A stretch of DNA of 64,000 bases. It comes from an uncultured Flavobacteriaceae bacterium. Lineage in GTDB: Bacteria; Bacteroidota; Bacteroidia; Flavobacteriales; Flavobacteriaceae. The stretch is from NCBI GenBank assembly GCA_943789305.1, contig CALSTP010000001.1:348178-412177 (forward strand), in the 5' to 3' direction. This document shows positions 28,327 to 37,364 of this stretch, piece after piece (position 1 is the stretch's first letter; the number at the start of each line of letters is the position of its first letter). The notes under the pieces are model-generated. The model was not told the origin of the DNA. It worked only from the letters and a program-made list of their open reading frames with translations, and searched no databases. Position numbers and translations under genes: made by a program.

Positions 28327-29205
28327 TTATTGAACGGCTTCGGTGGTTAGATTCAAGAAACGTTGAGTTGCGAAAAAAGTACTCAGCCCCGTAATTAAAA
28401 TTCCCATTCCAAGAACAACAGAAAAAATCAAGGAGGGTTCCAAAAGGTTTTCAGTTAAATTTAGTTCTGGAAATCTTTCATTGAACTCATATAAAACATA
28501 TGATAATCCTACAAGAGCAATAATAGAACCTAAAAGCCCTAGTTGTAAATGCTTCAGTATGAAAGGAAGTCGAATAAAGCTTTTGGTTGCACCTACCAAC
28601 TGCATTGTTTTGATGATCATCCTTTTTGAATAAATGGACAAGCGAATGGAACTATTAATAAGTAAAATTGCAACTAAAATAAAAACGAAACTCAAAATCA
28701 ATATCCATTGGGTAATTTTTTTGATATTTTTATCTAATATCTCAATTAGAGGTTGATCATAAAGAACTTCATTGATATAAGTTTTTTGTTCAAAATTCTT
28801 TTTTAGATCTTTAAGAAATGCAGGAGTAACAAAACTTGCATTAAAGTATACATCGATAGAACTTAACAAGGGGTTGTAACCTAGAAATTCCATAAAATCC
28901 TCTCCAATTTCTTGTGCATGAATCTCTGCTGCCTCTTCTTTAGATACAAAACGGGCTGTTTTGGTTTCTTGGCGTAGGGTTAAACTTTTTTGAAGTTGTT
29001 TTATTTCTATTGGTTTAGCAGAATCATCAATATAAATTGTAAAAGCTATTTGCTCTTTAAAATGATCTGCAACTTTTTTTGAATTTAATAACAGCAGTCC
29101 TAATAATCCTACTAGAAATAACACTAAAGAAATACTTATAACTACAGAAAAGTAAGTAGAAAGTAATCTTCTTTTTTGATAAACTTCTTGTGAATTTTTT
29201 CGCAC
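28327..29205 (-). CDS. ftsX: Cell-division ABC permease FtsX
   Basis: From the GTG at 29205 the protein is 292 residues: a cytoplasmic YQKRRLLSTYF segment, a first helix (about 17-38), an extracytoplasmic domain, and three C-terminal helices. With FtsE it regulates peptidoglycan hydrolases at the septum. FtsE is not adjacent, which is usual in Bacteroidota. A TTG at 29247 would add 14 residues of poor quality, so the GTG is preferred. It is divergent from leuS. Confidence 0.9.
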   Translation of the reverse strand: MRKNSQEVYQKRRLLSTYFSVVISISLVLFLVGLLGLLLLNSKKVADHFKEQIAFTIYIDDSAKPIEIKQLQKSLTLRQETKTARFVSKEEAAEIHAQEIGEDFMEFLGYNPLLSSIDVYFNASFVTPAFLKDLKKNFEQKTYINEVLYDQPLIEILDKNIKKITQWILILSFVFILVAILLINSSIRLSIYSKRMIIKTMQLVGATKSFIRLPFILKHLQLGLLGSIIALVGLSYVLYEFNERFPELNLTENLLEPSLIFSVVLGMGILITGLSTFFATQRFLNLTTEAVQ

Positions 29206-29294
29206 CTGTATTAAATTATTACTGTAAAAATAGTAAACAAGAAGCAATTTGTATTCTTGGTGTCAATAAACTTTTTCCTTTCCTGCTTTAATCC

Positions 29295-29302
29295 TATTTT
29301 TG
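29295..29302 (+). promoter_or_regulatory. Probable -7 element of leuS
   Basis: TATTTTTG, identical to the -7 boxes at 811-818 (minus) and 40810-40817, lies 22 bases before the preferred leuS start. The -33 region is T-rich without a clean TTG. Confidence 0.45.
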
Positions 29303-29324
29303 TTGTTCAAATAAATTGAATATT

Positions 29325-32138
29325 GTGGGGTATAATTTCCTTGAAATCGAAAAAAAGTGGCAAAACTATTGGGCCAAAAATCAAACCTTTAAAGCAAGTA
29401 ATAAAAGTGAACTTCCGAAATATTATGTTTTGGACATGTTTCCTTATCCTTCGGGAGCAGGTTTGCATGTAGGACATCCTTTAGGATATATTGCAAGTGA
29501 TATTTATGCTCGCTACAAACGTCATAAGGGATTCAATGTTCTTCACCCACAAGGATATGATTCTTTTGGTTTGCCTGCTGAGCAATATGCAATTCAAACA
29601 GGGCAACATCCAAACCTTACAACAGAAGCCAATATCAATCGTTACAGAAAGCAACTAGATAAGATGGGGTTTTCTTTCGATTGGAGTAGAGAAGTTAGAA
29701 CTTCGCAAGCAGATTTTTATAAATGGACTCAATGGATATTTTTATTATTGTTTGATTCTTATTATTGTAAAACAACAAATTCAGCACAGCCTATTAAAAA
29801 GTTGGTGTCGCATTTTGAAACCAATGGGAATGCTAATTTAAACGCTGTTAGTGACGAAAAAATTATTTCATTTACACCAGATGATTGGACTGCTTTTTCA
29901 TATAAAGAAAAGCAAGAAGTTTTATTGATGTATCGTTTAGCATATTTATCTGAATCCGAAGTGAATTGGTGTTCAGAGTTAGGAACAGTATTGGCTAATG
30001 ATGAAATAGTTAACGGTGTTTCTGAAAGAGGTGGTTATATGGTAACCAAAAAGAAGATGAAGCAATGGAGTATGCGGATAGGTGCTTATGCTGAACGTTT
30101 ACTTGAAGGATTGAATCAGTTGGATTGGCCAGAGTCTTTAAAAGAAATGCAGCGAAATTGGATTGGGAAATCAATAGGCGCAAATGTTCGTTTTAATATT
30201 CAAGATTACAAAGGTGTTATCGAGGTTTTTACAACTCGACCCGACACTTTGTTTGGTGTAACTTTTATGACATTGGCACCAGAGCATCCGTTGGTAAATA
30301 CAATTATTAGTGATCAACAAAAAGTTGAAGTATTAGCATATGTAGAAGCAAGCGCAAAACGCTCTGAACGAGACCGTATGTCTGATGTGAAATCCATTAG
30401 CGGTGTTTTTACAGGAGCTTATGCAATACACCCTTTTACTAAAGAACCCATTCCAATTTGGATTGGAGACTATGTTTTAGCAGGATATGGCACAGGAGCG
30501 GTAATGGCTGTTCCCTGTGGCGACCAAAGAGATTTTAATTTTGCAAAACACTTTAATATTCAAATCCGTAATATTTTTGAGGGAGCTGATATTACAACTG
30601 AAGCTTTTGTTGAAAAAGGAAAAACAAAGATCAAAGACTCTGATTTTTTAAATGGCTTGGCTTACAAAGAAGCTATGATAAAAGTTATAAAACGTCTGGA
30701 ACAAGAAGGATCAGGAGAAGGTACTATTAACTACAGATTAAGAGATGCTATTTTTAGTCGACAGCGATATTGGGGAGAACCCATTCCTATTTACTATAAA
30801 AACGGAATCCCAGTTGCATTAAAAACTGAAAACCTTCCTTTAGTTCTTCCAGAAGTTGAACAATATTTACCTACTCCAGAGGGAGCACCCCCTTTGGGAA
30901 ATGCACCTACTTGGGCATGGGATACTATTTCTGAAAAAGTTGTTCCTAATGCTCGATTGAATGAAACTAGTGTTTTTCCTTTAGAATTGAATACTATGCC
31001 TGGCTGGGCTGGGAGTTCTTGGTACTTCAATAGATATATGGATGCCGATAATCAGGAAGCTTTTGTAGGTAAAGAAGCTGTGAATTATTGGCAAAATGTA
31101 GATTTATATATTGGTGGGAGCGAGCATGCTACTGGGCACTTATTGTATTCTCGTTTTTGGCAGAAATTTCTTTTTGATCTAAACTTATTACCCGTTGATG
31201 AATATGCAAAAAAATTAATCAATCAAGGAATGATTCTTGGTTCATCGGCTTTTATATATCGTAAAAAGGGAACACAAGAGTATGTGTCCAAAAACTTAAT
31301 AAAAGATTTTGAAGTTGAATCGATCCGAGTGGACATCAGTATGGTCAATAATTCAGATGAACTCGATTTGGAGGCCCTGAGAAAATGGCAGCCTCAATTC
31401 AGTACCGCTTCCTTTGTTTTAGAAAATGGAGTTTATCATGTAGAACGTGAAGTAGAAAAAATGTCCAAATCAAAGTATAATGTGGTTAATCCAGACCTTA
31501 TTTGTGAGCAATATGGAGCCGACACTTTACGGATGTATGAAATGTTTTTAGGACCGATAGAACAAGCTAAGCCATGGAATACCGCAGGTATATCAGGAGT
31601 TCACTCATTTCTCAAGAAACTTTGGAAATTATATCATAACTCTGAGGGATTTTATGTTTCAGAGGGTTCTGCATCAAAAGAATCTTTAAAAAGCCTAAAT
31701 CAAACAATAAAAAAGGTAACCGAAGACATTGAGAATTTTTCTTTCAACACTTGTATCAGTTCTTTTATGATTTGTGTTAATGAATTGACTGCACAAAAGT
31801 GTAACGAGAGAGGGGTATTAGAACCTTTGGCAATTTTATTAGCACCATTTGCAGTTCATTTGTCTGAAGAACTTTGGCAATTGATGGGACACGATACAAG
31901 TATAAGTACAGTTTCTTTTCCAATTTATGAACCTTCATATTTGGTAGAATCCTCTAAAAATTATCCTGTTTCATTTAATGGAAAAATGAGGTTTACCATT
32001 GAACTTTCTTTAAAATTAAATCCCCAAGAAATTGAAGAAATAATTATGAAAGATGAACGTACACAACTACAATTGCAAGGGAGAAACCCTAAAAAAGTGA
32101 TTGTAGTACCTGGGAAAATAATTAATATAGTTGGCTAA
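29325..32138 (+). CDS. leuS: Leucyl-tRNA synthetase
   Basis: The 937-residue class I synthetase has the HIGH-type motif in PYPSGAGLHVGHPLGY (about 40-55), a CP1 editing domain with TRPDTLFGVTFM (about 305-316), and the KMSKS motif in EKMSKSKYNVVNP. No ATG is available: the frame opens at TTG 29316, but GTG 29325 gives the N-terminus (V)GYNFLEIEKKWQ, which lines up with MKYDF-type starts of flavobacterial LeuRS. Its stop overlaps the SemiSWEET ATG by one base (TAATG). Confidence 0.96.
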   Translation: MGYNFLEIEKKWQNYWAKNQTFKASNKSELPKYYVLDMFPYPSGAGLHVGHPLGYIASDIYARYKRHKGFNVLHPQGYDSFGLPAEQYAIQTGQHPNLTTEANINRYRKQLDKMGFSFDWSREVRTSQADFYKWTQWIFLLLFDSYYCKTTNSAQPIKKLVSHFETNGNANLNAVSDEKIISFTPDDWTAFSYKEKQEVLLMYRLAYLSESEVNWCSELGTVLANDEIVNGVSERGGYMVTKKKMKQWSMRIGAYAERLLEGLNQLDWPESLKEMQRNWIGKSIGANVRFNIQDYKGVIEVFTTRPDTLFGVTFMTLAPEHPLVNTIISDQQKVEVLAYVEASAKRSERDRMSDVKSISGVFTGAYAIHPFTKEPIPIWIGDYVLAGYGTGAVMAVPCGDQRDFNFAKHFNIQIRNIFEGADITTEAFVEKGKTKIKDSDFLNGLAYKEAMIKVIKRLEQEGSGEGTINYRLRDAIFSRQRYWGEPIPIYYKNGIPVALKTENLPLVLPEVEQYLPTPEGAPPLGNAPTWAWDTISEKVVPNARLNETSVFPLELNTMPGWAGSSWYFNRYMDADNQEAFVGKEAVNYWQNVDLYIGGSEHATGHLLYSRFWQKFLFDLNLLPVDEYAKKLINQGMILGSSAFIYRKKGTQEYVSKNLIKDFEVESIRVDISMVNNSDELDLEALRKWQPQFSTASFVLENGVYHVEREVEKMSKSKYNVVNPDLICEQYGADTLRMYEMFLGPIEQAKPWNTAGISGVHSFLKKLWKLYHNSEGFYVSEGSASKESLKSLNQTIKKVTEDIENFSFNTCISSFMICVNELTAQKCNERGVLEPLAILLAPFAVHLSEELWQLMGHDTSISTVSFPIYEPSYLVESSKNYPVSFNGKMRFTIELSLKLNPQEIEEIIMKDERTQLQLQGRNPKKVIVVPGKIINIVG

Positions 32139-32404
32139 TGGATATTCAAATTATTGGTTATGTGGCTGCGGTATTGACAACTTCATCTTTTCTACCACAG
32201 GTAATCAAAGTGTGGAAGTCTAAATCATCTAAAGGAATTTCTGTTACAATGTATATTGTAATGCTTACCGGTGTTATTCTTTGGGGTATTTATGGTTATT
32301 GCATTGGTAGTAAGTCGGTTTTAATGGCTAACCTAGTTGCGGGTATTTTACAAGCTATTATTTTGATTATTATTTTTAAAAATAAAAGGAAAAATCCTAG
32401 ATGA
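32138..32404 (+). CDS. SemiSWEET sugar transporter
   Basis: The 88-residue protein has three membrane helices and the PQ-loop signature SFLPQVIKVWKSKSSKGIS (about 17-35), plus the second-helix segment typical of SemiSWEETs. Two copies form a functional dimer that equilibrates sugars such as sucrose or glucose across the inner membrane. It is translationally coupled to leuS. The specific sugar cannot be inferred. Confidence 0.9.
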   Translation: MDIQIIGYVAAVLTTSSFLPQVIKVWKSKSSKGISVTMYIVMLTGVILWGIYGYCIGSKSVLMANLVAGILQAIILIIIFKNKRKNPR

Positions 32405-32444
32405 TCCTTTGGCTCTTATGATTTAAAAAAATAATATCAATTGA

Positions 32445-32918
32445 TTAAAGCGCAATTTGCCTTTTGATTTGCTGGTTTAAAGAAATAAATGTTTCTGTTC
32501 TTGAAACTCCAGAAATGGTCTGTATCTTTGTATTGAGTAGATGCATCAGGTGCTCATTGTCTTTGCATAAAATCTTAATAAAAACACTCCAATTTCCAGT
32601 AGTATAGTGGCATTCAGTAATCTCAGGTATCTTTTTCAACTGCTCCACAGCTTGAGGATTACTTGCAGCTTTATCCAAAAAAACACCAATAAAAGCAAGA
32701 GTCGTATAGCCCAAAGCCTTTGGATTAATATTGATTTGAGAACCACTAATTAAAGAAGAATTTTCTAGTTTTTTAAGGCGTTGATGAACTGCAGCTCCAG
32801 AAATTCCAGCTCTTTGTGCCAGCTCAGAAATCGAAACTCGTGCATTTTTAATTAAACCATTTAAAATGACTTTATCGATACCGTCAACTTGGATTTCTTG
32901 ATTTGTAACTTTCATCAT
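32445..32918 (-). CDS. Lrp/AsnC family transcriptional regulator
   Basis: The 157-residue protein has an N-terminal helix-turn-helix (about 15-60, VSISELAQRAGISGAAVHQRLKKLE) and a C-terminal RAM/AsnC ligand-binding domain (about 72-150). The family senses amino acids and binds DNA as dimers to hexadecamers. The start doublet Met-Met leaves a one-codon ambiguity. It stands divergent from the DUF423 gene; an imperfect palindrome lies between them. The target genes are unknown. Confidence 0.92.
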   Translation of the reverse strand: MMKVTNQEIQVDGIDKVILNGLIKNARVSISELAQRAGISGAAVHQRLKKLENSSLISGSQININPKALGYTTLAFIGVFLDKAASNPQAVEQLKKIPEITECHYTTGNWSVFIKILCKDNEHLMHLLNTKIQTISGVSRTETFISLNQQIKRQIAL

Positions 32919-32977
32919 TAATTTTGTTTTATCAAAAGTATGTATTTAGTTGAAAAAATCAATTTATTTTGATTAAA

Positions 32978-32997
32978 CAGTTAATTTAATTAAACTG
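32978..32997. promoter_or_regulatory. Imperfect palindrome between Lrp-type regulator and DUF423 gene
   Basis: CAGTTAATTTAATTAAACTG is nearly self-complementary, with one base out of register. It lies 60 bases upstream of the regulator start and 47 bases before DUF423. A second TTGA-N5-TCAA element occurs nearby at about 32950-32962. It could be an autoregulatory site of the Lrp-type protein, or simply A+T-rich background. Confidence 0.3.
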
Positions 32998-33043
32998 ACT
33001 AGGACAAAAGATTGACCAAACGTATATTTACAAAAAACATAGA

Positions 33044-33433
33044 ATGGAATATCAAGAAAAATTAATCAATGCTTTGGCAAGTGGATTACTTGCAATTGCA
33101 ATAAGTCTAGGTGCTTTGGGGAGTCATTTTTTTAAAACTCGCCTAACTGATGAGGCACTTCTTAGTTTTGAAGTGGGTGTGCGCTATTTGATTTATCACG
33201 CACTTGCTATTCTGCTGATTAATAGTTTTTCTTCTGTTCAATCCGGAACCAAAGATGTTTTTATTAAATTGATTCTATCCGGTATTTTTCTTTTCTCGGG
33301 CAGTATTTTTCTGTTATCGACAAAACAACTTCATGGCTGGCCAGTAAAACATCTCGGTCCCATAACTCCATTAGGAGGGGTATTGATAATCTCCGCTTGG
33401 ATTTACCTAACTATTTCTTTTCTGAAAAAGTAG
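33044..33433 (+). CDS. DUF423 membrane protein
   Basis: The 129-residue protein has four membrane helices. The N-terminal GLLAIAISLGALGSHFFKTRL matches the DUF423 (YgdD) pattern GAxGAHxLK, followed by GVRYLIYHALAILL and a C-terminal GPITPLGGVLIISAW. Its function is not established. A -7-like TATATTTA lies at 33023-33030. It ends one base before the convergent hemD stop. Confidence 0.88.
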   Translation: MEYQEKLINALASGLLAIAISLGALGSHFFKTRLTDEALLSFEVGVRYLIYHALAILLINSFSSVQSGTKDVFIKLILSGIFLFSGSIFLLSTKQLHGWPVKHLGPITPLGGVLIISAWIYLTISFLKK

Positions 33434-33434
33434 A

Positions 33435-34178
33435 TTATTTCAAGTTTTTAGCAATATATTTTTCTATGGCCATGGTCATAGATGGAGTTTCTTCCGTAGG
33501 GGCTTTGATATCTATTCTAAGTTTGGCTTTGTCTGCAGCTTTGACAGTCGTGTTTCCATAAACAGCAATTCGTGTGTCGTTCTGCTCAAAGTCTGGAAAA
33601 TTTTGTAGCAAAGATTCAATTCCTGACGGACTAAAGAATACAAGAACATCGTAATAAACGTCACGTAAATCAGACAAATCACTTACCACGGTTTTGTATA
33701 ATTGTGCACGGGTCCAATTGATTCCTAGACTATTCAGAAAATTAGGAGTTGCAGGTTTTAAAACATCCGAAGAAGGAAGTAAAAATTTTTCATCCCCAAA
33801 TTTTTTAAAAACAGACTCAAGATCGGTTAAGCTTTTCTGTCCGACATAAATTTTACGTTTTCTGTAAACAACATATTTTTGAAGGTAAAATGCTACAGCT
33901 TCAGATTGACAAAAATATTTTGTTGAATCAGAAACCTTGAAACGCATTTCTTCTGCTAGTCTAAAAAAATGATCTACTGAATTTCGACTGGTCAAAATTA
34001 CAGAAGTATATTCTGCAAAATCTATTTTTTGTTTTCGTACTTCCTTAGCATCGACACCTTCGATATGAATAAAAGGTCTAAAATCAATTTTTAAATTGTG
34101 CTTTTCTTTAAGACGAGTGTAAGGTGAGTTTTCGTTTGTAGGTTCTGGCTGAGATATCAGTATCGTTTTTAATTTCAT
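33435..34178 (-). CDS. hemD: Uroporphyrinogen-III synthase
   Basis: The 247-residue protein fits the two-domain HemD fold: KTILISQPEPT at the N-terminus, ILTSRNSVDHFF (about 61-72), and the C-terminal VFFSPSGIESLLQNF and YGNTTVKAADKAKL segments. It cyclises hydroxymethylbilane in haem biosynthesis. HemD sequences diverge strongly, but motif order and its pairing with DUF4271 fit the flavobacterial arrangement. Confidence 0.9.
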   Translation of the reverse strand: MKLKTILISQPEPTNENSPYTRLKEKHNLKIDFRPFIHIEGVDAKEVRKQKIDFAEYTSVILTSRNSVDHFFRLAEEMRFKVSDSTKYFCQSEAVAFYLQKYVVYRKRKIYVGQKSLTDLESVFKKFGDEKFLLPSSDVLKPATPNFLNSLGINWTRAQLYKTVVSDLSDLRDVYYDVLVFFSPSGIESLLQNFPDFEQNDTRIAVYGNTTVKAADKAKLRIDIKAPTEETPSMTMAIEKYIAKNLK

Positions 34179-34196
34179 ATGGGTTTTATGATTGTC

Positions 34197-34844
34197 CTAA
34201 TTTAAAGTGCTAAAGAGCATAATCCAAGGAGCTAATTTGAATACGCAAAGGTACAAAATTAAATACAATAAATTACTCTTAAATTTATTCCAATATTCTC
34301 GATATAAAGAGATTTGAGACATTATGTAAAGAATTAATATGGTAGTAAGCGTAGCATAGAAAAATTTTGAGAAAGGAAAAGTATATTGATAGAAAAGAAA
34401 TAAGAAGAATGAAAGTATTGAAATCTGAATTTGATGACTCAAACTTTTAAATTGAAATGGTTCTGTAAGTTTATTTATTTCCAAGAGTTTAAACACACTG
34501 TTTTCAACAATAAACCGAACTATTATTATAGCCAAAAGTGTTGAACTAAGATTTAAAAAAAAAATAAAAGATGAAGGAGTTGATTTTAAAAAATTTAAAA
34601 CATAGAACAAAACGAGACTGAAATTAATGATTAAAAACAATGTTCCAATAATTGTAAAGCTATGCAGTCTAGTTTTCTCTTTCCCATAGATTTTGAAATA
34701 CAAAGCCGAATCAAAAAAGCGAATAAAGAATTTAAATTCACTTTTATTTGAACTCGCAAGAATGGTCAAAAGAATAAAATTAAATAGGAATACAAGACTG
34801 ATCCAATCTTGCTGGGTGTTGTTTCTTAAAATCCAATCTTCCAT
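34197..34844 (-). CDS. DUF4271 membrane protein
   Basis: The 215-residue protein has about six membrane helices and an N-terminal QDWISLVFLFNFILLTILA segment characteristic of DUF4271. The family is found beside hemD in flavobacteria, as here, 18 bases upstream on the same strand. No catalytic residues are evident and the function is unknown. It stands divergent from the polyprenol mannosyltransferase gene. Confidence 0.85.
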   Translation of the reverse strand: MEDWILRNNTQQDWISLVFLFNFILLTILASSNKSEFKFFIRFFDSALYFKIYGKEKTRLHSFTIIGTLFLIINFSLVLFYVLNFLKSTPSSFIFFLNLSSTLLAIIIVRFIVENSVFKLLEINKLTEPFQFKSLSHQIQISILSFFLFLFYQYTFPFSKFFYATLTTILILYIMSQISLYREYWNKFKSNLLYLILYLCVFKLAPWIMLFSTLN

Positions 34845-34940
34845 GGGTTAAAATTAATGGTTTTCGTTAAGAAATCACTTACAAATGGATTCCTAAATTT
34901 TGTATCGATCCTTTTAAATTTATTACTTTTATTCCTTCAA

Positions 34941-35666
34941 ATGAAAAACACACTAATTGTTATACCGACTTATAATGAGGCGGATAATATAAAAGCTATT
35001 ATTGAAGAATTATTTTTGATAAGTAATCATTATCACGCACTTATTGTAGATGATTCTTCTCCAGATGGAACAGGTAAATTGGTGAAAAATCTTTTTAAGA
35101 AATATCCAAAACGTCTTTTTTTAGAAAGACGACTGAAAAAGGAAGGGCTTGGTTGTGCATATTTACATGCTTTTCGATGGGCAAAATCACGTGACTATAA
35201 ATATATTTTTCAAATGGATGCTGATTTTTCTCATAACCCCAAGGATATTCCTAAGATGGAGCATCTGTTTAATCAAGGACATGATGTTGTGATAGGTTCT
35301 AGGTATATTGATGGAATTAATGTAGTGAACTGGCCTTTAGGCAGAATTTTACTCTCACTAGGTGCTTCATATTATGTTAATTTTTTTACTGGATTACCTG
35401 TAAAAGATCCTACGGCTGGTTTTGTTGGATATAAATCTGAAGTATTGAATGCAATTAACTTAGATGAAATTAAATTTGTAGGGTATGCTTTTCAAATCGA
35501 ATTGAAATATAAAGCATGGATTAAGGGATATGTTCTGAAAGAACATTCTATAATATTTTTAAATCGAGTTAAGGGAGAATCTAAAATGAACGGATCTATC
35601 ATTTGGGAAGCAATATACGGAGTAATATATCTTCGCATAAAATCATTATTTAAACGCAAAAGATGA
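34941..35666 (+). CDS. Polyprenol-phosphate mannosyltransferase, GT2 (DPM1-like)
   Basis: The 241-residue glycosyltransferase has LIVIPTYNEADN at the N-terminus, IVDDSSPDGTG (about 35-45) and the QMDADFSHNP DxD motif (about 91-100). The family moves mannose from GDP-mannose to a polyprenyl phosphate at the cytoplasmic membrane face. A longer frame from 34857 has a hydrophobic extension, but the ATG at 34941 gives the canonical start. It overlaps pyrC by four bases (ATGA), an operon with DUF4296. Confidence 0.9.
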   Translation: MKNTLIVIPTYNEADNIKAIIEELFLISNHYHALIVDDSSPDGTGKLVKNLFKKYPKRLFLERRLKKEGLGCAYLHAFRWAKSRDYKYIFQMDADFSHNPKDIPKMEHLFNQGHDVVIGSRYIDGINVVNWPLGRILLSLGASYYVNFFTGLPVKDPTAGFVGYKSEVLNAINLDEIKFVGYAFQIELKYKAWIKGYVLKEHSIIFLNRVKGESKMNGSIIWEAIYGVIYLRIKSLFKRKR

Positions 35667-36997
35667 ATACAGTTTTAATAAAGAATGCAACTGTTGTAAA
35701 TCAGGGTTCACAAAAAATCAAAGATGTTTTGATTGTTGGAGAGCAAATCAAAAAAATAGGGGTAAATCTCGATGATATCGCTGATCAGGTAATTGATGCA
35801 ACGGGAAAACACTTAATGCCGGGCTTGATTGACGACCAAGTACATTTTAGAGAGCCCGGTTTAACTCACAAAGCAACAATTGAATCTGAATCACGTGCAG
35901 CTGTAGCAGGAGGGATTACTTCGTTCATTGAAATGCCCAACACTAATCCTCAGACCACAAATATTAAGGAATTAGAGAAAAAGTTTGATCGTGCCAGAGA
36001 AACCTCTCTTGCAAATTATTCTTTTATGTTTGGTGGAACAAACGACAATATTGAAGAAATCCAAAAGCTTGATAAAACTAAAGTTGCGGGTCTTAAACTT
36101 TTTCTAGGATCCTCTACAGGGAATATGTTAGTAGATGATCAGGCAGTTTTAAAAGAAATTTTTTCTAAAACGGATCTTTTGATTTCTGTACATTGTGAAG
36201 ATGAATCAACAGTAAAAGCTAATTTCAAAAAAATTAAAGAGCAGTATGGCGATAATATTCCTATTGAATTGCATCCCGAAATCCGAAGCCATGAAGCTTG
36301 TTATTTGTCTTCCTCAAGAGCAGTTTCTTTAGCGAAGCAAACAGGAGCACGTCTTCATATATTTCATTTGTCAACAGCAATAGAAACTGAGCTTTTTAGA
36401 AACAACCTTCCATTAGCCGAGAAAAAAATTACCTCTGAAGTATGTGTTCATCATCTTTGGTTTTCTGATAAAGATTATAAAACACATGGCACCCGAATTA
36501 AATGGAATCCAGCAGTTAAAAGCCAAAAAGACCAAGATGCACTATGGGAAGCACTGAATGATGATCGAATTGATGTTTTAGCAACCGATCATGCACCTCA
36601 CACACTCGAAGAAAAAAACAATAAATATGCTTCAGCTCCTTCTGGAGGCCCTCTGGTTCAACATGCACTTTTAGCATTATTAACCTCCTGTAAAAATGGA
36701 AAAATATCCCTTGAAAAATTGGTTCAAAAAGCGTGTCATAATCCAGCAATTTTATTTCAAATTGAAAAAAGAGGATATATAAAAGAAGGTTATTATGCAG
36801 ATTTAGTTTTAGTAGATTTAAATAAAACTACAACCGTAACTCCAAAATCTTTACTGTACAAATGTAAATGGTCTCCTTTTGAAGGTGTAGAATTCCAGGC
36901 AAAGATTGATACAACATGGGTAAATGGATCATGTGTCTTTACAAAAGATTCTGTCGTTGAAAACAAAGCTGCGAAACGTTTAACCTTTAATAGATAA
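35663..36997 (+). CDS. pyrC: Dihydroorotase
   Basis: The 444-residue amidohydrolase of pyrimidine synthesis closes carbamoyl-aspartate to dihydroorotate. Motifs are LIDDQVHFREPGLTHKA (about 56-72), SFIEMPNT, LKLFLGSSTG (about 144-153) and ATDHAPHTLEEK near residue 308. The first metal-binding His-x-His has become Gln-Val-His, a variation I recall from other Bacteroidota dihydroorotases, so it is not a lesion. Start overlaps the upstream mannosyltransferase stop. Confidence 0.93.
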   Translation: MNTVLIKNATVVNQGSQKIKDVLIVGEQIKKIGVNLDDIADQVIDATGKHLMPGLIDDQVHFREPGLTHKATIESESRAAVAGGITSFIEMPNTNPQTTNIKELEKKFDRARETSLANYSFMFGGTNDNIEEIQKLDKTKVAGLKLFLGSSTGNMLVDDQAVLKEIFSKTDLLISVHCEDESTVKANFKKIKEQYGDNIPIELHPEIRSHEACYLSSSRAVSLAKQTGARLHIFHLSTAIETELFRNNLPLAEKKITSEVCVHHLWFSDKDYKTHGTRIKWNPAVKSQKDQDALWEALNDDRIDVLATDHAPHTLEEKNNKYASAPSGGPLVQHALLALLTSCKNGKISLEKLVQKACHNPAILFQIEKRGYIKEGYYADLVLVDLNKTTTVTPKSLLYKCKWSPFEGVEFQAKIDTTWVNGSCVFTKDSVVENKAAKRLTFNR

Positions 36998-37001
36998 TTT
37001 C

Positions 37002-37364
37002 ATGAAGAATATTTTAGTTTTTTTTGTAATAATATTCTGTTTGGCATGTGATGGGAGTACCCCAGTAAATGAGCCAGGAAAAAAGATTACACCAGAAATT
37101 ATGGAGGATGTCTTTTACGATTTATCAGTAATGAAATCAGTTCAAAACTCGAAAGATTTAAATGAAGAATTCAAAAGTTACTTGGGGACTCAATATATCT
37201 ATGAAAAATATGGAATAGATAGTCTTCAGTTGATACAAAATCAAATGTATTATGTTCAAAAACCTAAACTAATGAAAAAAATCTTTCAAAACCTTGAAAT
37301 TCGATATCTAAATATCCAAGATAGCTTGGATACTTTAATTAAAAATGAATATGAAATCAAATAG
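37002..37364 (+). CDS. DUF4296 lipoprotein
   Basis: The 120-residue protein has a lipoprotein signal peptide (FCLAC, lipidated Cys16) and then a helical domain with PEIMEDVFYDLSVMK and a YEKYGIDSLQLIQNQMYYV segment typical of DUF4296. Function unknown. It is four bases after pyrC, so co-transcribed. Its stop overlaps the convergent epimerase by eight bases. Confidence 0.86.
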   Translation: MKNILVFFVIIFCLACDGSTPVNEPGKKITPEIMEDVFYDLSVMKSVQNSKDLNEEFKSYLGTQYIYEKYGIDSLQLIQNQMYYVQKPKLMKKIFQNLEIRYLNIQDSLDTLIKNEYEIK

